64,000 nucleotides of DNA, taken from Coralloluteibacterium stylophorae. GTDB lineage: Bacteria; Pseudomonadota; Gammaproteobacteria; Xanthomonadales; Xanthomonadaceae. Of the stretch, positions 34,903 to 43,936 are shown one piece after another. Numbering within the stretch: position 1 is the first letter of the stretch; every line of letters starts with the position of its first letter. The stretch lies in contig NZ_JAGQFT020000004.1 of NCBI RefSeq assembly GCF_018122625.2, positions 62,001 to 126,000 of the forward strand. The letters are read 5' to 3'. The translations under genes and the position numbers were made by a program. The notes under the pieces are model-generated. The model saw only the letters and a program-made list of their open reading frames with translations, was not told the DNA's origin and did no database searches.

Positions 34903-35265
34903 ATGGCCTATGTCGACGGCTTCGTGATCGCCGTACCCACCGCCAACCGACAGGCGTTCATCGAGCACGCCGAGAAGTTCGACCCGCTGTTCCTGGAGTA
35001 CGGCGCCACGCGCGTGCTCGAGTGCTGGGGCGACGACGTTCCCGCCGGCACCCACACCGACTTCCAGCGCGCGGTGGCCGCGAAGGAGGACGAGACGGTG
35101 GCCTTCTCCTGGGTCGAATGGCCGGACAAGGCCACGCGCGATGCGGGCATGGCGAAGATGATGGCCGACGAGCGCCTCGACCCCGAGACCACCCCCATGC
35201 CCTTCGACGGCAAGCGCATGATCTTCGGCGGCTTCGTCCCGGTGGTGGAGATCGGCACGCGCTGA
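34903..35265 (+). CDS. DUF1428 family protein
   Basis: A 120-aa alpha-beta barrel-like protein of the DUF1428 family, recognised from MAYVDGFVIAVPTANRQAF, ECWGDDVPAG and FSWVEWPDKATRDAGMAKM, and the ending MIFGGFVPVVE. Its function is unknown; structures are dimeric ferredoxin-like. AGGAG lies 9 bp upstream of the ATG. A 164-bp gap separates it from the tautomerase, so it may have its own promoter while remaining in the same block. Confidence 0.85.
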   Translation: MAYVDGFVIAVPTANRQAFIEHAEKFDPLFLEYGATRVLECWGDDVPAGTHTDFQRAVAAKEDETVAFSWVEWPDKATRDAGMAKMMADERLDPETTPMPFDGKRMIFGGFVPVVEIGTR

Positions 35266-35275
35266 GCGCACGCGC

Positions 35276-36370
35276 TCACTCCAGCCGCCGCGGGTCCAGC
35301 ACCACGTGGCGGATGCGGTGGCGGTCGTGGGTGTAGGTGACATGCACCCGCCCGTCGCCGGCCTGGATCACCGCCGGGTAGGCGTAGCCGTGCTCGAGCG
35401 GCGCTTGCTCCAGCGTGAGCGCGCGCCGCCACGCGATGCCGTCGTCGGACAGCGCCACCACCAGCGGATGGCGCGGCCCCTTGCCGGGCGTGCGCGGGTC
35501 GTGCGCGGCGTGGTTGTAGACGACCAGGTGGCGACCGTCGGCCAGCGTCAACGCATCGGCGCCGGAGTTCGGGTCCGGCAGCGCCAGCGCGGCGATGTCG
35601 CTCCAGGTACGGCCGTCGTCGTACGACCACGAGGTCGCCATCGCACCCTGGCGGCTGCGCGCGATCGCCTGCAGCACGCCGTCGCCGTGGAACAGGATGC
35701 TGGGCTGGATCGCGTCGATCAGGAACGGCGACGCCACCGGCGGCGTGCGTGACCAGGTGCGGCCGCGGTCGGCGCTGCGCTCGAAGTGGATGCGCCAGCT
35801 CGGCGCACCCTCGCCCGCCAGCACGCCGACGACCTGCTCCACGCTCGACGGCGCCAGCCACGCGCCGTCGGCGAGGATCACCGGCTTGTTCTTGATCGGC
35901 CCGAGGATCCCATCCGGCAGCCGCCGCGGCGGACCCCAGCTGCGGCCGCCGTCGTCCGACCGCATCACCATGCCCCACCAGTCGCGCGGCGTCGGGCCGA
36001 CCTTGTAGAACAGCAGCAGGTCGCCCGCCGGATCCTGGAACAGCACCGGGTTCCAGGTCGGCTGCCGCGTGCCGTCGGCCTGCACCCCGTCGGCGACCCG
36101 CACGGGCGTCTGCCAGCGCCCGCCCTCGTGCCGGGCGAACCAGATGCTGACGTCGGGATTGCGCTCCCTGGTGCCGCCGAACCAGGCCGCAGCCAGGTTG
36201 CCGTCGCGCGTCTCCACGATCGTCGACGCGTGCGCTTCCGGATAGGGCGCCGCGTCGTACACGAACTCCCTGACCAGTACGGCATCGCCGGCCGCCGCCG
36301 GCGTGCCGGCCAGCGCGGAGACGATCGTGACCAGGATGCGACCCACGGCACGGGCGGCGGTACCGGGCAT
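35276..36370 (-). CDS. Sialidase/neuraminidase-like exported protein (BNR repeats)
   Basis: A 364-aa protein with a signal peptide (ending TPAAAG) and a six-bladed sialidase-like propeller. Three Asp boxes (SxDxGxTW) are present as SDDGGRSWG, SADRGRTWS and SYDDGRTWS. The opening PEAHASTIVETRDGNLAAAWFGG and the NHAAHDPRTPGKGPRHPL region are typical of the BNR_2/exo-alpha-sialidase-like group found in many environmental bacteria, whose substrate is not sialic acid in most cases. The family-typical Arg triad is not clear to me. It is convergent with DUF1428, with 10 bp between the stops. Confidence 0.75.
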   Translation of the reverse strand: MPGTAARAVGRILVTIVSALAGTPAAAGDAVLVREFVYDAAPYPEAHASTIVETRDGNLAAAWFGGTRERNPDVSIWFARHEGGRWQTPVRVADGVQADGTRQPTWNPVLFQDPAGDLLLFYKVGPTPRDWWGMVMRSDDGGRSWGPPRRLPDGILGPIKNKPVILADGAWLAPSSVEQVVGVLAGEGAPSWRIHFERSADRGRTWSRTPPVASPFLIDAIQPSILFHGDGVLQAIARSRQGAMATSWSYDDGRTWSDIAALALPDPNSGADALTLADGRHLVVYNHAAHDPRTPGKGPRHPLVVALSDDGIAWRRALTLEQAPLEHGYAYPAVIQAGDGRVHVTYTHDRHRIRHVVLDPRRLE

Positions 36371-36477
36371 GGCGACTCCTGCGGGAACGAGGGACTCCGC
36401 AGGGTGCCCGATGCGCGGCGCGATTGCGCCCCGCCCGCGGCGCCGGCATCCGGCCCTGCGCGGAGCCGCGGCCTGCC

Positions 36478-37425
36478 TCAGCCGGGACCAGGCCCGATCG
36501 CCTCGGCTCCGGACAGGCCCGGGATGCCGGCGCGGACCAGGTCGATGAAGCGGCGCAGCCGCGCCGGCTGCACCCGCGCCGGCGGGTACACCAGGTACAT
36601 CGGCAGCGGCGCGGCGGCCCAGGCGGGGGCGAGCTGCACCAGCCGGCCACGGGCCAGGTCGTCCTCGACGACCCAGGCCGAGGCGATGCAGGCGCCGAGC
36701 CCGGCGAGGGCGGCGCTGCGCAGGGCGTAGAGGCTGTCGGTGGCCATCCGCGGACGGATCGGGATGCGCAGCGTGGCGCCGTCGCCGGTGCGGGCGAGCA
36801 CCACCTCGTCGCGATAGAAGGTGCGCAGCGCCAGCCACGGCAGCGCGTGCAGGAGCTGCACGTCGTCGGCATCGCCCAGCCCGGCGAGCAACGCGGGCGC
36901 GACCACCACGATCCGCTCCACCTCGGCCAGCTTCAGCGCCACGACCGCCGGGTCCTCGACCGCGCCGACGCGGATCGCGCAGTCGATGTCGTCGCCGATG
37001 AAGTCGGGCCGGCGGTCGTTGAGCAGCCAGTCGACCGACACCTGCGGATGGCGGCGGAGATAGTCGACCAGGGGCGCGACCAGCAGCTCCTGGCCGAAGG
37101 CGTGCGGCACGACCACGCGCAGCGCCCCGCGCGGTTCGTCGCGGGCGCCGCGGAGATCGGCCTGCAGCGCCTGCCAGCCTTCCAGGAGTTCCTTGCCGCG
37201 GGTGTAGCAGCGCTCGCCGTCGTCGGTGAGCTTGATGCCATGGGTCGAGCGCTGCAGCAGGCGCAGGCCGAGCGCGCGTTCGAGCGCCTGCAGCCGGCGG
37301 CTCACCGTGGGCTGGCTGGTGCCGAGCTGATCGGCGGCCGTCGACAGGCTGCCGGCCTCGACGATGCGGACGAAGGTCTGCAGCAGCTCGAGGCGGTCGT
37401 TGCCCGGGAAGATCGGCCCGTCCAT
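36478..37425 (-). CDS. LysR-family transcriptional regulator
   Basis: A 315-aa LysR regulator with the winged HTH (residues ~12-72, including AADQLGTSQPTVSRRLQALE) and the effector domain from about 100 (ALRVVVPHAFGQELLVAPLV). The start codon lies inside the inverted repeat ATACG-N5-CGTAT (37424-37438), the likely operator for autorepression. It is divergent from an MFS transporter 98 bp away, which it probably controls. Ends in the Pro-Gly repeat IGPGPG. Confidence 0.9.
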   Translation of the reverse strand: MDGPIFPGNDRLELLQTFVRIVEAGSLSTAADQLGTSQPTVSRRLQALERALGLRLLQRSTHGIKLTDDGERCYTRGKELLEGWQALQADLRGARDEPRGALRVVVPHAFGQELLVAPLVDYLRRHPQVSVDWLLNDRRPDFIGDDIDCAIRVGAVEDPAVVALKLAEVERIVVVAPALLAGLGDADDVQLLHALPWLALRTFYRDEVVLARTGDGATLRIPIRPRMATDSLYALRSAALAGLGACIASAWVVEDDLARGRLVQLAPAWAAAPLPMYLVYPPARVQPARLRRFIDLVRAGIPGLSGAEAIGPGPG

Positions 37426-37438
37426 ACGCGGTACGTAT
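37424..37438. promoter_or_regulatory. LysR-type inverted repeat overlapping its own gene start
   Basis: ATACG (37424-37428) and CGTAT (37434-37438) are perfect inverted arms with a 5-bp spacer, containing T-N11-A. The site overlaps the ATG of the LysR gene by two bases, which suits negative autoregulation, and lies 86 bp ahead of the MFS start, which suits activation of the transporter promoter. Confidence 0.6.
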
Positions 37439-37523
37439 ATCCGATGTTCGGGCGCAGGTGTAACCGGCCTATCGCGACAGGCAGAGACTGCGCGGCCTTC
37501 CCGTCCAGCCGGAGGTGCGCGTC

Positions 37524-38756
<1,233 letters not shown>

Positions 38757-38762
38757 TGCGCC

Positions 38763-39020
38763 TCAATCGCCGCGGGTCACGCCGCGGCGGTCGCGGTGTT
38801 CGTCGTCGCCCTTGCGGCGCTCGAGCGAGTCGTCGTAGCCGCCGGCCACGCCCTTGCTCTGCCGGTCGCGCTGGTGGTCTTCCAGGAATTCGCCGCGGGA
38901 CTCGGTGTCGACCTCGTGCAGGCGGTTCTCGGTCTCGCGGTCGCCCGCCGGGCCGGACATGTGCTCGCCGCTGCCGCTGGCGGTCCCGCTGGACCGGTCG
39001 AGGGAGGATTTGCCGTTCAT
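38763..39020 (-). CDS. Small hydrophilic disordered protein
   Basis: An 85-aa protein rich in Arg, Asp, Glu, Gly and Ser with no hydrophobic core: MNGKSSLDRSSGTASGSGEH ... ESRGEFLEDHQRDRQSKG. It looks like a hydrophilin or stress-associated disordered protein, but no family is assigned. A CGATGGCAGCGACAGGAG-type ribosome binding stretch precedes the ATG, which supports it as real. It is convergent with the MFS gene. Confidence 0.5.
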   Translation of the reverse strand: MNGKSSLDRSSGTASGSGEHMSGPAGDRETENRLHEVDTESRGEFLEDHQRDRQSKGVAGGYDDSLERRKGDDEHRDRRGVTRGD

Positions 39021-39119
39021 CGCGCACTCCTGTCGCTGCCATCGGGAGCGCAGAGTGTCGCGTCCGCGCCGTGACCCGGCTGCGACCGTGGCGTGGTGCC
39101 GGCGCGAAGCGCAGCGGCG

Positions 39120-39240
39120 GCACCGGGGTACCGTCTCGGCGTCGATCACAAGATGTTGCCGACCAACCGGCCGCGGGTGGACAACAACAGCCACGACGTC
39201 ACGACGAACGTCGGCGCCCGCAGCGGCGAGCCCAGCTGCG
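39120..39240 (+). pseudogene. Catalase C-terminal fragment (KatB/KatA-type remnant)
   Basis: In frame with 39129 the translation reads YRLGVDHKMLPTNRPRVDNNS, which matches the highly conserved heme-catalase segment YRLGVNxxxLPVNxPRCP that follows the active-site region. Nothing of the catalase core or its N-terminus is present upstream, and the reading frame runs out of homology after about 40 residues. This is a decayed remnant, not a functional gene. The next item is an ankyrin remnant, as expected for a katB-ankB type locus. Confidence 0.55.
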
Positions 39241-39358
39241 AGGCCAGCGCGATGACGGCGCGCCTGCAGGACACCGCCGCGCCCTACAGCAGCCTGCCGC
39301 TGCCGGCGGTACCCAGCATGTGCGCATCCAGCGGACCCGGGCCTTGAAGCAGACGCTG

Positions 39359-39544
39359 ATGGCGGCGCCCTGCGACCCCGACCAGCGCAACCATGCCGGG
39401 CAGACACCGGCGATGTACGCGGCGCTGTTCCAGCGCACCGCGATCCTGGAGGACCTGCGCTCGCGCGGCGCCGACATGCAGGCCACCGACGCCGCCGGCA
39501 ACAGCGTCGACAGCATCCTGCGCTGGTCGGCCGGGGAACGCTGA
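39359..39544 (+). pseudogene. Ankyrin-repeat protein remnant (AnkB-type)
   Basis: The last 61 codons of a reading frame give NHAGQTPAMYAALFQRTAIL and RSRGADMQATDAAGNSV, one and a half ankyrin repeats with the canonical GxTPxxxAA and GADxxxxDxxGN elements. No export signal or upstream repeats are present. In Pseudomonas and Xanthomonas an ankyrin protein gene directly follows a periplasmic catalase gene and is needed for its activity. Here both are fragments 120 bp apart, so the locus has decayed. Confidence 0.6.
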
Positions 39545-39656
39545 GCCGCGGCCTGGGCCCCGCGGAGCGCCACGACCCGGCGCTCCGCCGCCTGCGGATC
39601 TCCCACGCGGGTGCACGAGCGGGTCTAATGCGCTGCCCGCCCCGACCCCGCCCGCG

Positions 39657-40754
39657 ATGACCCTGCTGACACCGCGCAAGCCGTTCCTGTGGATCTGGTT
39701 CCTGTGGCTGGGCGCGTTCTACGCGACCTGGTGCTGGCTGGCGTTCGGCCGAGGCCTGTGGCCGGAGGCGGTGGCGCACTGGCCGATGGCGCTGTCGATG
39801 ACCTTCGGCAGCTACATCGCCGGCTCCACGCCGATGGGGGGCGGCACGGTCGGCTTCCCGATCCTGGTGCTGCTGTTCGACATGCCGGCGACGCTGGGGC
39901 GCGACTTCAGCTTCGCGGTGCAGTCGATCGGCATGACCAGCGCCAGCATCTTCATCCTCGCCCGGCGCCAGCCGCTGGCCTGGGCCATGCTCAAGGGCGC
40001 CCTGCTCGGGGCGACGGCCGGGTTGCCGCTGGGGATCTTCCTGGTCGCGCCGCTGGTGCCGGAGCTGTGGATCAAGCTGGTGTTCGCGGTGATCTGGGCG
40101 AGTTTCGGCGTGCTGCACCTCTACCGCATCGGCGAGATCGCCGGGCGCGCCGGGATGACCGACTTCGACGAACGCTGGGATTTCCGGGTCGGCGTGGTCA
40201 TCGGCTTCGCCGCCGCGGCGCTGGTGGCCGCGGTCACCGGCGTCGGCATCGACATGGTGCTCTACGCGGCACTGGTGCTGCTGTGCCGTGCCGACCTCAG
40301 GATCGCGATCCCGACCTCGGTCCTGATCATGGCCTGGACCTCGGTGCTGGGCATCGCGATCAAGTCGGTGTCGACCGGCGTCGCGCCGGGCGTGTTCGGA
40401 AACTGGCTTGCGGCGGCGCCGGTGGTCGCGCTCGGCGCGCCGCTCGGCGCGCTGGTGGTGAACCTGATCGGGCGCCGACCGACGCTGGTGTTCGTCGCGC
40501 TGCTGTGCGTGGGCCAGTTCGCCTGGACCTGCCGCACGGAATGGGCGGCGCTCGGCTGGGGCGGCCTGCTGCTGGCGCTGGCGGCGGTCGGCCTGTGCCT
40601 GCTCGGCTTCGAGCGGCTGCGCCGCTGGGGCGCGCTGTTGGCCGCCGGGCGGGACGCGGCCGGCGCACGGGTCGAACACCGGCACGCCGCGGCGCGGGCG
40701 CCCGACGGCGTCGCGGCGCCCGCGCCTCCGCTCGCCCGCGGGCGCCGCGCATGA
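39657..40754 (+). CDS. TauE/SafE (TSUP) family transporter
   Basis: A 365-aa inner-membrane protein with about eight hydrophobic segments and the TSUP signatures GSTPMGGGTVGFPILVLLFD in the first half and AAVTGVGIDMVLYAALVLL in the second, which are related pseudo-repeats. Family members export sulfite, sulfoacetate or other organosulfur anions. The C-terminal ~45 residues are hydrophilic, Arg/Ala/His-rich and cytoplasmic. ATG at 39657 is the first with a membrane-helix start. It is alone, with the next gene convergent. Confidence 0.8.
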   Translation: MTLLTPRKPFLWIWFLWLGAFYATWCWLAFGRGLWPEAVAHWPMALSMTFGSYIAGSTPMGGGTVGFPILVLLFDMPATLGRDFSFAVQSIGMTSASIFILARRQPLAWAMLKGALLGATAGLPLGIFLVAPLVPELWIKLVFAVIWASFGVLHLYRIGEIAGRAGMTDFDERWDFRVGVVIGFAAAALVAAVTGVGIDMVLYAALVLLCRADLRIAIPTSVLIMAWTSVLGIAIKSVSTGVAPGVFGNWLAAAPVVALGAPLGALVVNLIGRRPTLVFVALLCVGQFAWTCRTEWAALGWGGLLLALAAVGLCLLGFERLRRWGALLAAGRDAAGARVEHRHAAARAPDGVAAPAPPLARGRRA

Positions 40755-40783
40755 AAAACGCCCCGCTCGGACGAGCGGGGCGT
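40754..40783 (-). terminator. Rho-independent terminator of the hsp20 gene
   Basis: A perfect 12-bp inverted repeat (40758-40769 with 40772-40783, so an 11-bp stem with a 4-nt loop in practice) is followed on the minus strand by TTTTT (40758-40754). It lies 28 bp after the hsp20 stop and is the only textbook terminator I found in the window. On the plus strand it also overlaps the end of the TauE/SafE gene. Confidence 0.85.
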
Positions 40784-40811
40784 ACGGCGACAGCGCGGCG
40801 CTGCGACCGGC

Positions 40812-41279
40812 TCAGGCCGCCTGGTCCTCGATCCGACGGACGTTGTCGGCCTGCGGCGCGGGCGCGTCGATCGCGATCCGTCGCGGCTTCATCGCCTCGG
40901 GGATCTCGCGCTTCAGCTCGACCGTCAGCAGGCCGTCGGCGAGCGTGGCGCTGACGACGCGCACGTGGTCGGCCAGCTCGAAGCGGCGGTTGAAGGGCCG
41001 GTAGGCGATGCCGCGGTGCAGGAACTCGCCCTGCGGCGCGTCGGCGTGCTCGCCGCTGATGACCAGGAGGTTGCCCTCCACGGTGACGTCGATCTCCTCG
41101 CGGCGGAAGCCGGCGACCGCCATGGTGATGCGGTAGGCGTCGTCGTCGAGCCTGACCGTGTCGAAGGGCGGCCAGTTGTCCGGCGCCTGGCCGCGGGCGG
41201 CGTTCTCCAGCAGGTCGAACACGTGGTCGAAGCCGATGCTGGCGCGATGCAGGGGGGCGAAATCGAAGGCAGTACGCAT
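40812..41279 (-). CDS. Small heat-shock protein Hsp20 (IbpA/alpha-crystallin family)
   Basis: A 155-aa small heat-shock chaperone. It has an N-terminal arm (MRTAFDFAPLHRASIGFD), an alpha-crystallin core with YRITMAVAGFRREEIDVTVEGNLLVISGEH and FNRRFELADHVRV, DGLLTVELKREIPE and a C-terminal IxI-type motif in PRRIAIDA. It binds unfolding proteins in an ATP-independent way. The ATG at 41279 has AGGA upstream; two further in-frame ATGs (41285, 41303) lie close by. A sigma32-type promoter is at 41372-41399 and a clean terminator follows. Confidence 0.93.
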   Translation of the reverse strand: MRTAFDFAPLHRASIGFDHVFDLLENAARGQAPDNWPPFDTVRLDDDAYRITMAVAGFRREEIDVTVEGNLLVISGEHADAPQGEFLHRGIAYRPFNRRFELADHVRVVSATLADGLLTVELKREIPEAMKPRRIAIDAPAPQADNVRRIEDQAA

Positions 41280-41371
41280 GACCATATCCTCGTCGAGCAA
41301 CATGGAAGTGGGTATGCCGCGGGCCGAAGGGCCGTCCGCGGGCGCCAGCCCCGAAGCGGCTGGCGGCACGT

Positions 41372-41399
41372 TGATAGGGTCCGTCCCCGGCCTTTCAAG
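41372..41399 (-). promoter_or_regulatory. Heat-shock (sigma32-type) promoter of hsp20
   Basis: On the minus strand CTTGAAA (41399-41393) and CCCTATCA (41379-41372) are separated by 13 bp. This matches the sigma32 -35 exactly and 5 of 7 defined positions of the -10 (CCCCATnT). It is 93 bp before the hsp20 ATG, in a segment otherwise made of G and C. Confidence 0.75.
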
Positions 41400-41489
41400 A
41401 ACGCCGCCCGCCGCCTTCAGCGGCCGTTGGCTAGGTGAAGCCTGCGTCGTGCGCGCGCCCGGGCTGCCGACGGGCGCCGCGCGGCGCGG

Positions 41490-41858
41490 TCAGGGTGCGG
41501 ACGCGTCCTCCACCTGCGCGCAGGCGGTGCCGGCGGCCGCGTCCTCCGCGGTGACGCACAGCCGGAAGCGATGCAGGCCAGCGACCTGGCGGCTGTCGCC
41601 GCTGGCCAGCACGAAGCGCTGCAGCGGTCCGCGGTCGCACGACGCCGGGCCGTCGCAGCGCGACGGCCACACCACGTAGTGGCAGTGCCCGCTCGCGCTG
41701 CGCAGGCACTCGAAGCGCGCGACGCCGGCCTCGACCACCGCACGCGCATGCAGCGTGTCCACGCCGTCGACCGTGGCGCGGGCGACGTAGGTGCTGCCGG
41801 CGACGTCGACACCGAACAGCGCGAGCACGAACTGCAGCAGGGCGACGAACTTGTCCAT
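41490..41858 (-). CDS. Small protein with N-terminal membrane anchor
   Basis: A 122-aa protein. Residues 1-20 (MDKFVALLQFVLALFGVDVA) form a hydrophobic segment. The remainder has four Cys (FECLRSASGHCHYVVWPSRC, PASCDRG, RLCVTA, TACAQVE), probably disulfide-bonded in the periplasm. No family is recognised. It follows the LytTR response regulator by 8 bp on the same strand and is the last gene of that operon, so its expression is likely tied to the two-component system. Confidence 0.6.
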   Translation of the reverse strand: MDKFVALLQFVLALFGVDVAGSTYVARATVDGVDTLHARAVVEAGVARFECLRSASGHCHYVVWPSRCDGPASCDRGPLQRFVLASGDSRQVAGLHRFRLCVTAEDAAAGTACAQVEDASAP

Positions 41859-41866
41859 GGCGAACC

Positions 41867-42652
41867 TCACATGTGGCGGAACAGCGCCATGAACGGCGCG
41901 CTGACGGCGAGGGTTTCCGGGCGCGTGCGCAGGCGCACGGTGCCGCGCCCGCCCTCGTCGCGGACGATGCCGGCGACGGCCCGGAGGTTGACGATGGTCG
42001 AGCGGTGGATCTGCTTGAAGCGGCTGCCGTCGAGCAGTTCCAGCAACTCGCGGATCGGCGTGCGCAGCAGCGCCTCGCCCTCGGCGGTCACCACCGTCGT
42101 GTACTTGTTGTCGGCGCGGAAGTAGGCGACGTCGTCGACCAGGATCAGGCGCGTCTCGCGCCCGGCGCTGGCGGTGATCCAGGTCAGCGGCTCCGGCGCC
42201 CCGGGGCGCGGTGGCGCACGGCCCAGGCGCTCCAGCAGCGCATCGAGCACCGCCGCGTCGCTGGTCACCGCACGCTGCTGCAGGCGGCGCACGGTGGCGG
42301 CCAGGCGCTCGGGCGCGACCGGTTTCAGCAGGTAGTCGATGGCGCCGCGCTCGAAGGCCCCGATCGCGTATTGGTCGTAGGCGGTGACGAACACCACCTG
42401 CGTGTCCGGCGTGGCCTCCATCGCGGCCGCGGCCACCTCCAGGCCGTTGAGGCCGGGCATGCGGATGTCCAGGAAGGCGACGTCGGGGCGGTGCTCGGCC
42501 AGGGCCTCCAGCGCCGCGGCGCCGTCCTCGCACTCGGCCACGATGCGCAGCCCGGGCCAGGCGCGGGCGAGCTGTTCGAGCAGGCCGCGGCGCAGCAGCG
42601 CCTCGTCCTCGGCGACGACGCAGGTGGGAGCGTGCTCAGACATGCTGCACAT
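41867..42652 (-). CDS. LytTR-type response regulator
   Basis: A 261-aa response regulator: a receiver domain (residues ~8-125) with phospho-acceptor Asp62 in FLDIRMPG, plus the acidic pair near the N-terminus (VVAEDEALL) and Lys in YLLKPV. The C-terminal LytTR DNA-binding domain spans ~160-260 (VAYFRADNKYTTVVTAEGEALLR, FKQIHRSTIVNLRAV). LytTR domains bind tandem ~9-bp sites about 21 bp apart. It overlaps the upstream kinase gene. An in-frame ATG at 42643 is an alternative start. Confidence 0.9.
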   Translation of the reverse strand: MCSMSEHAPTCVVAEDEALLRRGLLEQLARAWPGLRIVAECEDGAAALEALAEHRPDVAFLDIRMPGLNGLEVAAAAMEATPDTQVVFVTAYDQYAIGAFERGAIDYLLKPVAPERLAATVRRLQQRAVTSDAAVLDALLERLGRAPPRPGAPEPLTWITASAGRETRLILVDDVAYFRADNKYTTVVTAEGEALLRTPIRELLELLDGSRFKQIHRSTIVNLRAVAGIVRDEGGRGTVRLRTRPETLAVSAPFMALFRHM

Positions 42653-43913
42653 CCCGGTCCGCCTCCCGCCCCCGCCCGGCCCCCGCGACGTCCGGCAACG
42701 TCAGCGTGGCCGCGACCCCGGACGGGAAGTTGGCCACCACCGACAGCGACGCGGCCTCGCCGTAGAGCAGGCGCAGGCGCTCGCGGACGTTGGCGAGACC
42801 GATGCCGGTGCCGCTGTTCTGGCTGTTGATGCCGACGCCGTCGTCGGCGACGGTGATCGTCACCGCGTCCTCCGCGCGGCGCGCGCGGATCCACACCGTG
42901 CCGCCGCCGGTGCGCGGCTCGAGCCCGTGCTTGATCGCGTTCTCGACCAGGGTCTGCAGCATCATCGGCGGCAGCGCGGTGGCGCGCAGCGCGCCCGGCA
43001 CGTCGACCTGCACCGCGAGCCGTGGGCCCATGCGGATCTTCAGGATCTCCAGGTAGGCCAGCGCCCGCTCCAGCTCGATGCCGAGGCTGGACATGTCCTG
43101 CCCGTCGCGCGGCAGCGAATGGCGCAGGTACTGGATGAGATGACCGAGCATCTCGTCGGCGCGCGCCGGGTCGCCGCGGGTCAGCAGCTGCGCGCTGGCC
43201 AGGGTGTTGTAGAGGAAATGCGGCTCGACCTGGGCGTGCAGCAGGCTCAGCCGGGCCACGGTCAGCTCCTTCTCCGCCGAGGTCTGCACGGCGGCCGCCT
43301 TCTCCGTGCTGCGACGCTGGCCGACCCGGCGGCTGATCGCGCGGCTGACCGCGTCCGCGTTCTCCAGGTTGCTGCCGTCGTCGACCAGGAACCAGTCGCT
43401 CCAGGCCGGGCTCTCCGGCTCGCAGATCAGCAGCACGCTGCTGCTGTCGGCGCCGGGGGTGACGGTGGCCAGGATCTGGTTGCGCGGCACGCCGAACCAC
43501 ACCAGCGGGTTCCAGCGGCCGAGCGGACGCTCGCCGTAGTTGTTCGGACGCGCCACCTTGGCGCGGATCTGCAGGCTGTCGCGCGCGCTCTCGACGTCGC
43601 CGATGCGCGGCAGTTCGCGGATGGCGGCATCCAGCAGGTCGAAGGCCTCGCCGGCCTCGAGCGGGATCTCGATCTGGCGGCGCTGGCGGTTGTCGAGCGC
43701 GCCCTTGTCGAGGCGCCCGGCGATCAGGCGCACGCGGCCGATGTGCGACAGCGCGCCGGCCACCACCAGCGCCATGGTCAGCATGCCCGCGATCACGATC
43801 GGCCATTCGATCCGCCCGATCAGCGGCAGCTCGGCCCACACCGCGGCGGCCAGGATGATGGCCAGCAGCCAGGCGATCGCGATGCGCAGCAGGAAGACGA
43901 TGCTCTTGAACAC
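42636..43913 (-). CDS. Membrane sensor histidine kinase of the LytS/YpdA (HisKA_7TM-less) type
   Basis: A 425-aa sensor kinase with two N-terminal membrane helices (about residues 7-27 and 35-57), a cytoplasmic linker without a recognisable sensory domain (~60-215), then the His-kinase domain: phospho-acceptor His232 in VEPHFLYNTLASAQ, N-box LVENAIKHG (~322-330) and G-boxes in VADDGVGI and GTGIGLANVRERL. It phosphorylates the response regulator whose gene overlaps its 3' end. The three 21-bp repeats at 43979-44032 and one at 43937 lie in its upstream region and are likely targets of the regulator. Confidence 0.9.
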   Translation of the reverse strand: MFKSIVFLLRIAIAWLLAIILAAAVWAELPLIGRIEWPIVIAGMLTMALVVAGALSHIGRVRLIAGRLDKGALDNRQRRQIEIPLEAGEAFDLLDAAIRELPRIGDVESARDSLQIRAKVARPNNYGERPLGRWNPLVWFGVPRNQILATVTPGADSSSVLLICEPESPAWSDWFLVDDGSNLENADAVSRAISRRVGQRRSTEKAAAVQTSAEKELTVARLSLLHAQVEPHFLYNTLASAQLLTRGDPARADEMLGHLIQYLRHSLPRDGQDMSSLGIELERALAYLEILKIRMGPRLAVQVDVPGALRATALPPMMLQTLVENAIKHGLEPRTGGGTVWIRARRAEDAVTITVADDGVGINSQNSGTGIGLANVRERLRLLYGEAASLSVVANFPSGVAATLTLPDVAGAGRGREADRDVQHV

Positions 43914-43936
43914 GGACAGGCGTTCCGCCGGGTGAC

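Larger units (their letters stand above)
39021..39656. other. 636-bp stretch without an intact gene, holding gene fossils
   Basis: No intact reading frame of recognisable family fills this interval. It contains remnants of a catalase (about 39120-39240) and of an ankyrin repeat protein (39359-39544), described separately. The remainder gives no clear signal. Confidence 0.7.
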
